Origin: Polytrichum commune
Taxonomy: Eukaryota; Streptophyta; Polytrichopsida; Polytrichales; Polytrichaceae
Direction of reading: 5' to 3'
Length of the DNA: 64,000 nucleotides
NCBI GenBank assembly: GCA_950295325.1
Contig: OX485806.1
Span: 55,175,169 to 55,239,168 of the forward strand
The translations under genes and the position numbers were made by a program. Position 1 is the first letter of the stretch; each line of letters starts with the position of its first letter. Shown here in pieces: positions 9,832 through 20,700 of this stretch. The notes below the pieces were generated by a model. The model did not search any database, was not told where the DNA came from, and worked only from the letters and a program-made list of their open reading frames with translations.

Positions 9832-11283
9832 CAAAAGCTTTTAGGTGAGCTTCGCAAGAGCAAGGTGCTCAAAGAGGTTAAGTTGGTGAACGGATTGTTC
9901 AAGTGCAAGCAAAGTTGGGTGTATGTGCCACAAGGCAAGTTGAGGCTATCGGTTTTGAAGGAGGAATTTGATAGTCCTATTGCCGGCCATAGAAGAGAAA
10001 AAGAAAACCACCATAGAATGGTGTCAAAGAGGTACCGTTGGCGGTGCATAAAGGAAGATATAGCCTACTTTGTGAAGGCTTGAATCAAAGTGCCAAGTGA
10101 ACCGAGCCTCTTACCAAAAGCAAGGCGGTTTCTTGCAACCGTTGCCTATCCCGTCGGCGCCATGGCATAGTATGTGCATGGACTTGATCACAAGTTTGCC
10201 GGAGTCACATGGATATGATGCCATCTTGTTGATGGTTGAGCGGTTTGCCAAGTTGGCACGCATGGTGCCGATTGTGGAAACCGCCACCGCGTTGGAGACC
10301 GCATAGCCTTTTCTCAAAGGATGGTTGAGGCACCACGGGTTGCCAAAAGTGATTGTGTGGGATCAAGATCCAAAGTTCACAAGTGCATTTTCAATGCATT
10401 TCTCTAAGGAGGTCGGAATGAAACTAAGGTTTAGCACGACCTTGCATTCCCAAGTGGATGAGAAAGCGGAGGATGTGAATGGAGTCTTGAAGCAATCCTT
10501 GAGGAACTTGGTGGGGGCGGACCAAGGAGATTGGGCGGACTATGTGAGTCGAGCGGAGTGTAATTGCAATGTAGCCACGCACTTGGCTACCAAGGGGTGG
10601 TCTTTCGTGGTGGCTTATGGAGTGGATGCGCTCCAACCTATTAACCTAGCTCTCGAGGGGGCACATTCAACACTAGAGTTCAACCAAGATGGTGAGGACT
10701 TGGCCAAGGATGGTGAACAAGTCTTGGAGATGACCAAGTTGTTGGTGGAGAAAGCCCGAAGGTGCTACGGAGTGCAAATCAATGCCGGAAGACGCGAAGT
10801 GAAGAATGAGGTGGGCCAAAAGGTGTTGTTGAATGTGGACAACTTCACTTAGCCGGAAGGCCTCACTCCAAAGTTCATGTCCAAAATTGGAGCTCCGTTT
10901 TCCATTGTGGAACAAGTGTTCAAGGACATGTATAATTTGGAATTACTGCCCGAGATCAAAGTGCATCCGACATTTCATGTCTCATTACGAAAGTCATTTT
11001 AGGACGACACCTTGTGGCCCAATCACAAGCAAGTGATTAGGCCACGTCCCGACCTTGTGGAGGTCATTTGGAACATGATGTAGGAGGGCATCCTCAAGTG
11101 TAGGAAGCCCAAGTGAAAATGAAAGAAAATGTACAAAGGAGTACTTGGTGAAATGGTGAGGATACCATGAGAAAGAAACCGCTTGGGTGGCGGCAAGAGA
11201 CATGGTGAACATCAATGAATAGGTGAAGCACTTTGAAGAAACTAAGGCTAAGGATTCCAATAAAATGAAGCGTAGGCATTGAT
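9832..11283 (+). pseudogene. Integrase with chromodomain, chromovirus (broken)
   Basis: The integrase zinc region (GHRREKENHH, then IKCQVNRASYQKQ) leads into the catalytic core (MDLITSLPESHGYDAIL; VIVWDQDPKFTSAF; STTLHSQVDEKAEDVNGV), the GPY/SH3-like part (VLLNVDNF, FHVSLRKSF) and a chromodomain (YLVKW, GYHEKETAWVAARDMVNI). Damage includes a stop in place of the first zinc-finger cysteine (10081-10083), a stop near 10304, TAG at 10850-10852, and frame changes before the chromodomain. The conserved S before the second catalytic Asp is W. The frame ends at TGA 11281-11283, just before a purine run (GTGGGGGAGAG, near 11301). Confidence 0.88.
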
Positions 11284-12100
11284 GAGGACATCAATCTCCT
11301 TTAGTGGGGGAGAGACGCTAGTAGCACACTTAGCTTCGAGGTTAATTACTCCACAACATGAACTTGTTCTTTGGCTTGAGGGAATAAAGTCCAAATTTTA
11401 GTGGTGCAAAGAGAAAAGTATGAGATGAGGTCCTAGTCTTGTACTTGTGCTTGGTTAATGGAAGAGGGGGAATAGATATGCCAAACTAGGTTGGGTAAGC
11501 CGAGTAATTGGGGGCCATGGCTTGGAGGGGCCTTGGATAAAACCAAGAAACTTCTTAGTTGTGGGCTTGTCCGGGCGGGGGCAAGGTGATGGCGCGTGCT
11601 CATAAAAGTGCTACCCGCGAGCTAACGAGAGTTGGCGCATGGGAGTCATGAACCCATGTCTCGAAAGAGCAAAGTGGGAACCGAGTCGGGCGGGACTTGG
11701 CATCACCCCCGTGCGATCGATCGAGGCGTGGCTTAACAATGGAAAGCCATCTCGGAGTTGCAACCGAGACAACTTAGTGGAAGCGTTGAGGTCTCGCCTA
11801 GATGTGTCACGTTAGGCTAGTGGAGCCTAACGGGGGAGGCCCCAAAGGGGGGGCAACCCAAGTGAGTCCCAAAGTAGGTGGGTCTACTATAGATTAGGTC
11901 TTTGGATGAGAGATCCAAGGTCGCTAACGGACCACCTAGGAAGGACACCTTTGGAATTATGCCAAATTTGAAGATGCATTGTGGGGGTCGCGCCCTAAGG
12001 TAAACACAATGCCGCACCATAGAGGATGGCAACTTGAGAATTGGTGTGCCGACTACGAGTATAAACGATGAGGGCATCGACTCCGTTTGGTGGGGGTGAG
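11284..12100 (+). other. 3' non-coding region with polypurine tract
   Basis: About 800 bp separate the chromodomain from the 3' LTR. A polypurine-like run occurs right after the stop codon (near 11301), and a second one, GGTGGGGGTGAG, abuts the LTR at 12100. The second is in the position needed to prime plus-strand synthesis. The first may be the tract of an ancestral, shorter element. Confidence 0.65.
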
Positions 12101-13072
12101 TGTCGCGCACCTCTCCATGAGGAGTGCCCGAAACACCATGGGCGCAAGGGGGACCCCGGAGTGACACCCGGGACTTGTGGCGCCGTTGGTGAGAGGGCCC
12201 AAGTGATCCTAGTGTGGGTGAGGGCCCCGGGCGTTGGGAACGCCTCCCACCCACAGAGACTAGGAGGCATGAGGGTAAGGCCATGAGCTATGCGTAGCTC
12301 ATGGCGTGGTGATTCTAGGAAGCTCAAGAACACCTCAATCGGAGGTGTGAGCTAGGAGTTATGGCCATTTGAGTGGGGCGCTGTCCCGGGACAGCGCCCT
12401 GGTACAGCAGTGCCTGGGAGTGATTCCCGGGACTGCCAAGGTTCAAACAGGCATAACTTCCTCAACACTTGCCCGAATGGGGCAAGTGAGGAGTCCATCG
12501 GCATCTACGTGAAGCGTAGATGAACATGGAGTGGTTGGTTGGCATGATCAGACATCATACAAGGAAGTTATGATGGTCTGAAGCTGCTGGGGGGTTCTAG
12601 GCCCAGCAGCTAAAGGAAAATGTCCACTTGGCCCCAACTCTTGGTAGAGAGACAAGAGGTTGGTTGACGGTGGGGTAGGGGCCCCGCGTGAAGTCCTAGA
12701 GGCTTATATGGGTGAGGTGGTGTGGCCTCACCCACCCGAGGCCGAACGGCAAGGCCTCCATGGGCTTTGGCCTATTGTGAGGCCATAGTTGCCTAGTATG
12801 GTTCGGGTTGTTGTAGTGTTGCTCCGGCAACTCGATGATCAACATAGGATTGGACTTCCATGGATGGAGGTCCACATTGGGGAAATGGGTTACCGATTAA
12901 GGGGTGAGTCCCGAAAGCAAAGTAGGAGGGTTGGTTCCCTCCTATGAACTATTGGTCCGGGGTAAGAGGAGCTATCCATTAGCATGGCGGAATGCGAAGG
13001 GTTAGCGCTCGTAACCTTTGCTAGAAACGAAAATTGGCAAGATTATTAAGGGACCTAGCAAGGGTTGCGACA
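12101..13072 (+). repeat. 3' LTR, subtype A (972 bp)
   Basis: Same length and ends as the 5' LTR, followed directly by the CAAGA duplication. Four substitutions separate the two by visual comparison. Confidence 0.97.
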
Positions 13073-13077
13073 CAAGA

Positions 13078-13598
13078 GGAGGAGGCTATCTTGGAGGCTT
13101 CTAAGTTAGAGGAACCTTTACATTTTAGGAGAGGGAAGGCCCATTTAGAGGTAGGAGTAGAGGGTCAAGAGGAGTATTCTTCGGATGAGGCTCCTAATCT
13201 TTCCGAATTGGATAAGGTAGCTAGAGTAGCTAGAAGGGCCACTACAGAGTTAGAAAGGCAGAATGTAATTCTTCATGATAGAGAGAGGCCTTATGTCATT
13301 CATGATTTGGAAGATAGTGAGATGGGAGAATGGGAATGTTCGGGAATTCCTTTGGATGAGTTTGATGGTGTTGGCAATGCCAAAGTGGAGAAGTCGAGTG
13401 GCTACGATTTATGAGCCGATCTTAGCTCACTTAAGGCCTATATTATCTTCGGACAATTGTTGGAGATTTCACCCGTGGCTAGGAAGACTCTCAAGGAAGG
13501 AATGTCGATGACTAGGAGGACTAGGAAGGTTAAGCCTAGGATGGCGGCTATAGTTCAAATGCAAGGAGGAAGACGGGATATCAAACCAATAGAAATTG
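13078..13598 (+). pseudogene. Second copy of gag tail and start of protease, outer element (broken)
   Basis: Reading resumes from the spacer cut at 6007 and immediately repeats the gag tail: EVGVEGQEEYSSDE, NVILHDRERP, GEWECSGIPLDEFDGV, KVEKSSGYDL. It then reads QLLEISPVARKTLKEGM and QMQGGRRDIKPIEID, matching 674-931 plus 5005-5230. So the outer element carried two tandem gag-tail/protease units before the chromovirus arrived. A TGA at 13412-13414 replaces Trp. The protease core is missing: at about 13598 the sequence jumps into reverse transcriptase. Confidence 0.8.
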
Positions 13599-14662
13599 AC
13601 GATTTTCGCGGAGTTTCTAAATGATTTTATGAAAGTGTTTTTGGATGATTTTAGTATATATGGGACAAAGGCGGATCATATCAAGCACCTTAAGCTTTGT
13701 CTCCAACGATGTAGAGAGTGTGGGTTAAGTCTTAATCCGGAGAAGTGCATGATTTGTGTGACCTCGGGGAGATTACTTGGTCATGTGGTTTGCAAAGAGG
13801 GACTTTTGATAGTTCCAAAAAGATCTCCGTGATTCAAAACTTACCACCACCAACAAATGTCAAGAGTTTACGAGCTTTCTTAGGCTCGGTAACATACCAT
13901 AGGAGATTCATATGGATGTTTGCACAAATTACGAGACCTCTTTATACTCTCCTCAAAAAGGATGAAGCATTCGAATGGACGACAAATTGCCAACAAACAT
14001 TTGAACTAGTCAAGAGACTTTTAACTACGACACCAATATTAATGGCTCCAAATTGGTCAATGGAATTCCATGTCCATTGTGATGCATCAAACATAGCCAT
14101 TGGAGCAGTACTAGCGCAAAAGGTGAATGGAAACATCGACTCGCCGATTTACTATGCAAGCCGATTATTAAATCAAGCGGAGAAAAATTATAGCACGACG
14201 GAACGAGAAGCCTTAGCAATGGTATATTCGGTAAACAAATTCCGACACTACCTTTTGGCGAATCATTTCGTGTTCTACGTGGATCATCAAGCATTGTTAT
14301 ACTTGATAAATAGACCGATAATCTCGTGGAGAATCGCAAGATGGATGCTTCTTCTACAAGAATACGATTTTGAGATTGTGTATATGCCTGGAAGACGACA
14401 CGTGATGGCGGATCACCTCTCAAGAATCGACAATGGAGAACCACCTACCGGAGTTAATGATCAACTACCGGATGCCAATTTATTTTGTATGGAAGTACTA
14501 GAAGAGGAAGAAGATTACATGGAAAAAAATGAGCAAGTGAATGAAGAGGATGAACGAGGAGAAGAAAGTGAGACACCATGTCTAGAATGGTACATGGTAT
14601 ATGTCCAACCAACAGAAGATTGGAGAAAACCGTTCAAAGAATATCTCAAGTATGGAAAATAG
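13596..14662 (+). pseudogene. Reverse transcriptase C-terminal part and RNase H, Tat/Athila-like
   Basis: Only the last third of RT remains. It includes the polymerase site as FLDD (MKVFLDDFSIYG near 13627-13660), then the thumb (CGLSLNPEKC). A one-base loss in an A run near 13820 shifts the frame, giving VPK then KISVIQNLPPP. From there the frame is open to 14659 and carries the connection (RAFLGSVTYHRRFI) and RNase H with its acidic residues in CDAS, TEREAL and VDHQAL, ending in PGRRHVMADHLSRI. After an acidic spacer comes the first DWRKPFKEYL module and then TAG at 14660-14662. The same frame continues beyond this stop into the 2350-codon ORF. Confidence 0.85.
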
Positions 14663-14725
14663 TTAACAATCGGAACAACGGAAGAGGAACAAACGCGCAT
14701 AAAACGGGCTAGTGAGCCCTACATC

Positions 14726-17700
14726 ATGGATGGAGATAAATTAATACGAATTAGCCCAAGTGGAGAATCAAAAACATGCATAGCGGGACAAGTTATTGAG
14801 GAGATCATCGCGGAAGCGCATGAACAAGAAGGTCATCATCAAACCTTCGGAAATACTTGGTTCACCATATTAAGTGGACCTTATTGGTGGCCAACAAGAA
14901 AGAGGGACGTAGCAAGTTATTGCGAAGAATGTCTGGTTTGCTTACGACAAAATGAAGGACGAATATATGAACTAGAAAATGATACTCTAGTACTAGACTC
15001 GGTATCGGATGACGAGTCAACTACGGAAGAAAACCACTCGACGGATTGGAGAACACCCTATTTTGAGTACTTAAGAAATGGACAAGTAAATGGAGAAAAT
15101 ATTACCAATGAAAAACAACTTCGATGGGCAAACAAATGCAAGCGGTTCATTCTCAACGGAGGAACCTTGATAAGATTACTACCCAACGGAGATACGCGAA
15201 TATGCGTCACACGAAGTCGAGGAGGAAAACTCATAGCGGCCACTCACCACGCAAAAGGCAAGCATTTGACCTTACCTATGACTAAGCAATTAATATTCTT
15301 TAGTCCTTATTGGTGGCCTACAATTGACGAAGACATCAAGTATCACGCGGAATACGAATGTGGAGAATGCATGTTACAACTCAATGGGAAGCAAGAAGAG
15401 ATGAATCTAAAAGATAAGCAAATGACTACATTAAAGAAGATGTCATCATCCGATTGGAGAAAACCTTACGTCGAATACTTGTCATTCGGAAAGGTAACTA
15501 GCAATGATTTAACCGGAGAAGAGAAGGAACGGGTTGCGAATAGAAGTCAATTCTTCGCCATCATGAATGGGAAACTAATGAGACGATTTGTCGCCAATGA
15601 GATACCTAAAGAATGCATATCGGAAAATCGGATACAAGGATTTTTAAAGGAACTTCATGGAAAATATCAAACATGTGAAGAAATGATAAAACAAGCAACA
15701 CAAGGACCATATTGGTGGCCTACGATGACTCGCGATATTCAAAGTTTCATCAAACAAAGAAATGGTACTAGACCAACGACACAAAAGAATGAATCAACCA
15801 ATTTGGATTGGAGAGCACCAATAGTAGAGTACTTGATTCAAGGAACAACCGGAGATCGGCATCCATTTGAACAAGAGAATGGAACTTACTTTATGGAAGA
15901 GGGAGAATTACGGAAGGACGTAGACCACGGAGAAACAAAGATATGTATCGCGGGAGATCCAATCAAGCATCTAATCAAACGAGTGCATGAACAAAATGGT
16001 TATCATCTCAACCCGAACGATACTATTCAACAAATTCTCAACGGGCCTTATTGGTGGCCTACTATAGCACAAGACACGGGACATTATATCAATGGAGAAT
16101 GTCCGAGATACAAGAAGAAAGCAACAACTAAAATACAATGCGGAGCAATTACCACCGATCCACAAGAAGATTGGAGAACACCATTTATTGACTACTTATC
16201 GCATGGGAGATTGACAACACCGGCAACGACTTCTCAAAGACAACAAATAGCGATAAGAAGTAGACCTTTTCAACTAATCAATGGAGACCAATTAATCAAG
16301 GAAGGAGCCGATGGCATGAAAATGAGATGTGTATCCGGACCAATTACCGAGGCGATCATTGCCGAAGCACATGAGGGCATTGCGGGAGGACATTTCGCGG
16401 CAAACATCACATTACACAAAATATTAACGGCTCTTTATTGGTGGCCTACTATGAAAATGGATGTGTATATGTATTGCAAAGAATGCGACATATGCCAAAG
16501 AGTGGGACCAAAAGTCTCCAAATCCGCACAACCATTACACCCAATCATGCCTACGGAAGTCTTTCAAAGATGGGGATTAGACTTTATAGGTCCAATCAAT
16601 CCTCCCGCCAAAGGTACTAAAAATAGATACATCATCACCGCTACGGATTACACTACCAAATGGGTTGAAGCGAGAGCACTTAAGGATAATACCGCGGCAT
16701 CTACCGTGAGATTCATATTTGAGGAGATCATCACCAAATTCGGATGTCCGATTGAACTAGTTAGTGATCAAGGGAGTCACTTTCTAAACAAGACAATCCA
16801 AATTCTAACCAAGACATTTATGGTCTTGCATCGTAAATCAACAACTTACTACCCTCAAGCCAACGGACAAGCCGAAAGCACGAACAAAGTCATTAAAACA
16901 ACACTTACCAAAATGGTAAACGCCAATCGCACGGATTGGGACACTAAACTATATGCGGCATTATGGGTGTACAGAACGGCATACAAAGTCACCACCAAGC
17001 ATACACCATTTTCGTTGGTATTTGGAACGGAAACATTACTTCCCTTAACGTTCATTTACAACGAGGAGAATCTCCAAAGAAATCAAGAATGGCATCCCGT
17101 TCTTAAACGGAGAATGGAACAATTAAAGACATTAGACTTGACCCGTATTGAAGCGGAGGAAAATATCGAGCATACCCAAACTATGAGAAAGAGAAGGCAA
17201 GATAAAACTTTATTGGAGGGAAAGAGGTGCAAACATTGCAAGAAACCCTCTTATGATACTAAGGAGAAGTACGACAAAACTCATCAAGCAAAGGAGAAAT
17301 TACAAGATAACAAAAGTCCCAAATTTTACAAGGGTCAAAAGATTTTGTGGCATCAAAGGATGAACAAACCCGGTCCAGGCAAATTCCGAATTCGATGGAG
17401 TGGACCTTACGAAATTACGGAAATTTACGATAACAACACCGTAGATGTGAGCACATTGCAAGGAGAAAATCTTGGAAGGGTGAATATGAGTAAGATTAAA
17501 CCTTACCATGAACCCCTTGAAGCAAAGGCATATGTTTTAGAAGTGGATGACGCCACGAACTCACCATTTGACAATACAAGCACAAATTGTATAAATGGAT
17601 CCATTGATACCAACCACCACAAGGAAGAATCAAGCCATTCAAGGAAACCATGCTCATTTTACGAAGGACAAAGAGTGGTGACCAAACGTATATCAAACAA

Positions 17701-20700
17701 ACAAGTCAACATACCTTTTGAAAAGCAAGAATGGGTGGGCCCATACACCATCACCAGAATCCATGAAGACGATACCATTGAGATCAAGACTATTCATCAC
17801 AAACAATTGGGACGATGGCGATCAAAAATGTTTTTACCATATGACAGGGTTAATCCCAACCAAGTTAACACTTTTGATCAAGGAGGAATGGAAATTTCTA
17901 CATCCCCGGATTATGATGAAGTTCACCATAAAATGCTCGAATGTTATTCCGTACAGCCGTTGAGAATGGGAACTTATGACACATCACTTACAAAAAATAA
18001 AACGGAAATACGGGTAGAAAATTACCCTATCCAACCATTACCAAAAAGGACCTCAATTCCACGAACAACAAATGGATTACAGCCAACAACCACCAAAGAT
18101 TTTATTCAAATATTCGGGAAAGAAGATAACTACGACACAAATGTGCCACATATACAACCATTGAAGGGCCCCACCACAAGCACACTTTACGATGATATGA
18201 CGATAACCTTTATAAAGGACGACACACATACCAATTACGACACCACAAACAACACATCAAATTATACAACAGCCTATATGGCAACCATAATGAGGTTACA
18301 TTACGTGTGCGAGAGTTGGTACTTAATACTTATAGTACTCTTACACAGCAATTGGTACTTATTACAATGGAATTCATCCATCCATTCAGCAAACAACTTT
18401 GTAACACAAGAAGTTACCAAGCCTTCCAAACCACAAAGTAATTACGTAAATGTACAGGTGGTTAAGTTTAATTGGCAACCAAACCTTGACAATACTCAAG
18501 GGAGAGAACCAAGCATGTTAGTACAATTGTTAAAATCTAAATTAAACTCCAACTTAGTTTTTATTGGAGGGGTCCGCACAAGGCGAACCCCAAGAAAGGC
18601 GAGAACACTGCACAAGGCAGCGTTCTCTTTAATTTTTATCTGCACAAACCACACCACAAGTCAGGAAGAAGTAAAACAGGCAAAAATTACCAAAGGGGTC
18701 AGTAAACCTTGTCGCACCAAAAGTATGCCACCTGGAAGCCAAGTCGATTTTCACAGGGTCACCAAAACCAGCTGGAACTGCCAGCAATCAGACAGGGGAG
18801 TAACCGATTCAACAAACCGCATCATTACCCAGACTGGGCTAAGCAAGCCCAAAACAGAATCACCTGAACTATTACCAAAGGGGCGAAACACTTTCAGTTC
18901 TCTTTCTCACTTGATCAAAGTGGAGCCCAAGAAAACTCTGCCCTGCTCAAAGAAACTTTTGGTTTGGTCGAAGAGCGATAGAAGCATCATACAGTTTAAC
19001 AATTACGTCAAATCAGAAATAGCTCGTAGTCTATTTTGTTTAGCCTGCAATTTGTTTCAAGAACCGAACAAGTCTGTTTTCATAAACTTCGAATCTCTGG
19101 TAGATCAGCTGTTAGCTGAGGAGAACTCTGATCACTTACCACTTAGGAGTACTTCCACTCAGTTGATTCTTAGGGATAATAGTCATCAGCCGGTAATCAG
19201 TGAAGGTTTAGTCCAGCTGCTAGATAGTATTCAAAACAAGTTAGGTATTGTCACCATGAAATTAACCCCCAAGGAGAAAGGAAAGTCCGCGATGTCAAGG
19301 TCCATTGAAGACATTATTTTTAGCACCGAAATGGCAGCTCTCGATTATGAGCCCACCAGAGAAGAGGAAACATTTTTACAGTTGATAGGTCTTGATAGAT
19401 TTGTTACCAAGGTCACTTGGGAAATTTTGAACCCATCTGTCATCCAGGAGGTGATTGCAAATCTAGACATAGAGACCATGCAGACAAGATTGAATGGCAA
19501 AGTCATACCAATTTTTGGTAAAGGATGGAGACAAAAGATGCGAGCGCTATTCTACATCAACACATTCATGGCTAAGCGGGAACCAGGAACGCCAAGGATA
19601 CACGCTGCAGACCTATTTCCAAACATCAAGGAGAAGATGAGGACTAAGCTTGGCACCTGCAAGATAAATGACTGCACCATCATAGAGGCAAGAAAGCCTC
19701 TTAAGTTCTTTAACTCTTTATTCTTGCTTCGCACCAGTGCAAACACAATTTCATGCTCAGCTATAGCACACATTCAAGATGCACTCAATGGAAAAGAGGT
19801 TGATTGGCCAGGGTTATTTTATGAGTATATCAAAGCGGAACTCATTACCTTAAAAGAGGAACTTTACAAAGACAAAACTACTAACCTACGGACGCTAGTG
19901 GGACCCCCCATCACAATGTTATTAGCTTCTGAGGGATTGCTCACAGTCCAACAAGAAATTGACGCAGGCATGCTTATGCCTTCACAATTAGAAGACAAAG
20001 CACCAAACAAAAAGAGGAAAATTGAGGATCAAATGGAACATACAAAAGGGAACTCATCCAAGGAAGGTGAAAAGCCACTGATTCTGGTGGCAAGAATGGA
20101 ACCAGCAACAGATCAAATTGTGCTCATAAGCACAAAAGGTACATCACAATTTGATTCAAAACCATTACAAGAAATTCTACACAAATTCAACCACACAAGC
20201 AAGCTCTTGGAGAATTGGATCACAGGTACTGCCCAATTCAACACCGGAGCAGCGCACAAAGAGGAACTTATTTCAGTTTCTGGAAATCAAAATCCAAACT
20301 CACAGGACCGAACTTCGGAGTTGGGAATCCAACTACAACACCTACAGACTGAATACACTATAACGGAGGAAAAATGTCGACAAGAAGCCGCAGATGCCTT
20401 GCTTCAAAACCAGGAACTGCAACAAAAATACACACACCTACAGACTCAATATGCTGCCGCAGAAGACAAACTCCGGCAGATCGCCGAAACCAACCAGGCA
20501 CAAATGAAAGAACACCAGCTCAAGCACGACCTCCTCCAAGAAAAATACACCACAACAGTCCAGAGACATCAACAGATAACGGCGGAAGAGCAACACAAAT
20601 TTCTCAAACAACAACAGATACTGGAGACTGACCTCAAGAATCGTACCAAGACTGCAGCCATAGCCGCACAACAGCTCCGTCAATTTCGGCAGACAGTCTC

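Larger units (their letters stand above)
6013..13072 (+). mobile_element. Complete but coding-defective chromovirus-type Ty3/gypsy element, LTR subtype A
   Basis: A 7060-bp element has two 972-bp LTRs (6013-6984 and 12101-13072). CAAGA is duplicated at 6008-6012 and 13073-13077. The PBS for initiator tRNA-Met is at 6987, and a polypurine run precedes the 3' LTR. The LTRs differ at only four positions by my reading, so the insertion is young. Yet the internal gag-pol is full of stops, deletions and tandem duplications. A young copy of a broken gene set implies movement in trans using proteins from a relative. Confidence 0.95.

Noticed and set aside
11817-12333. Open frames of 112-155 codons inside the LTRs (also at 5982, 32459, 40657, 56342)
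   Set aside because: They recur in every copy because the LTR is repeated; the translations have no domain and lie on both strands.
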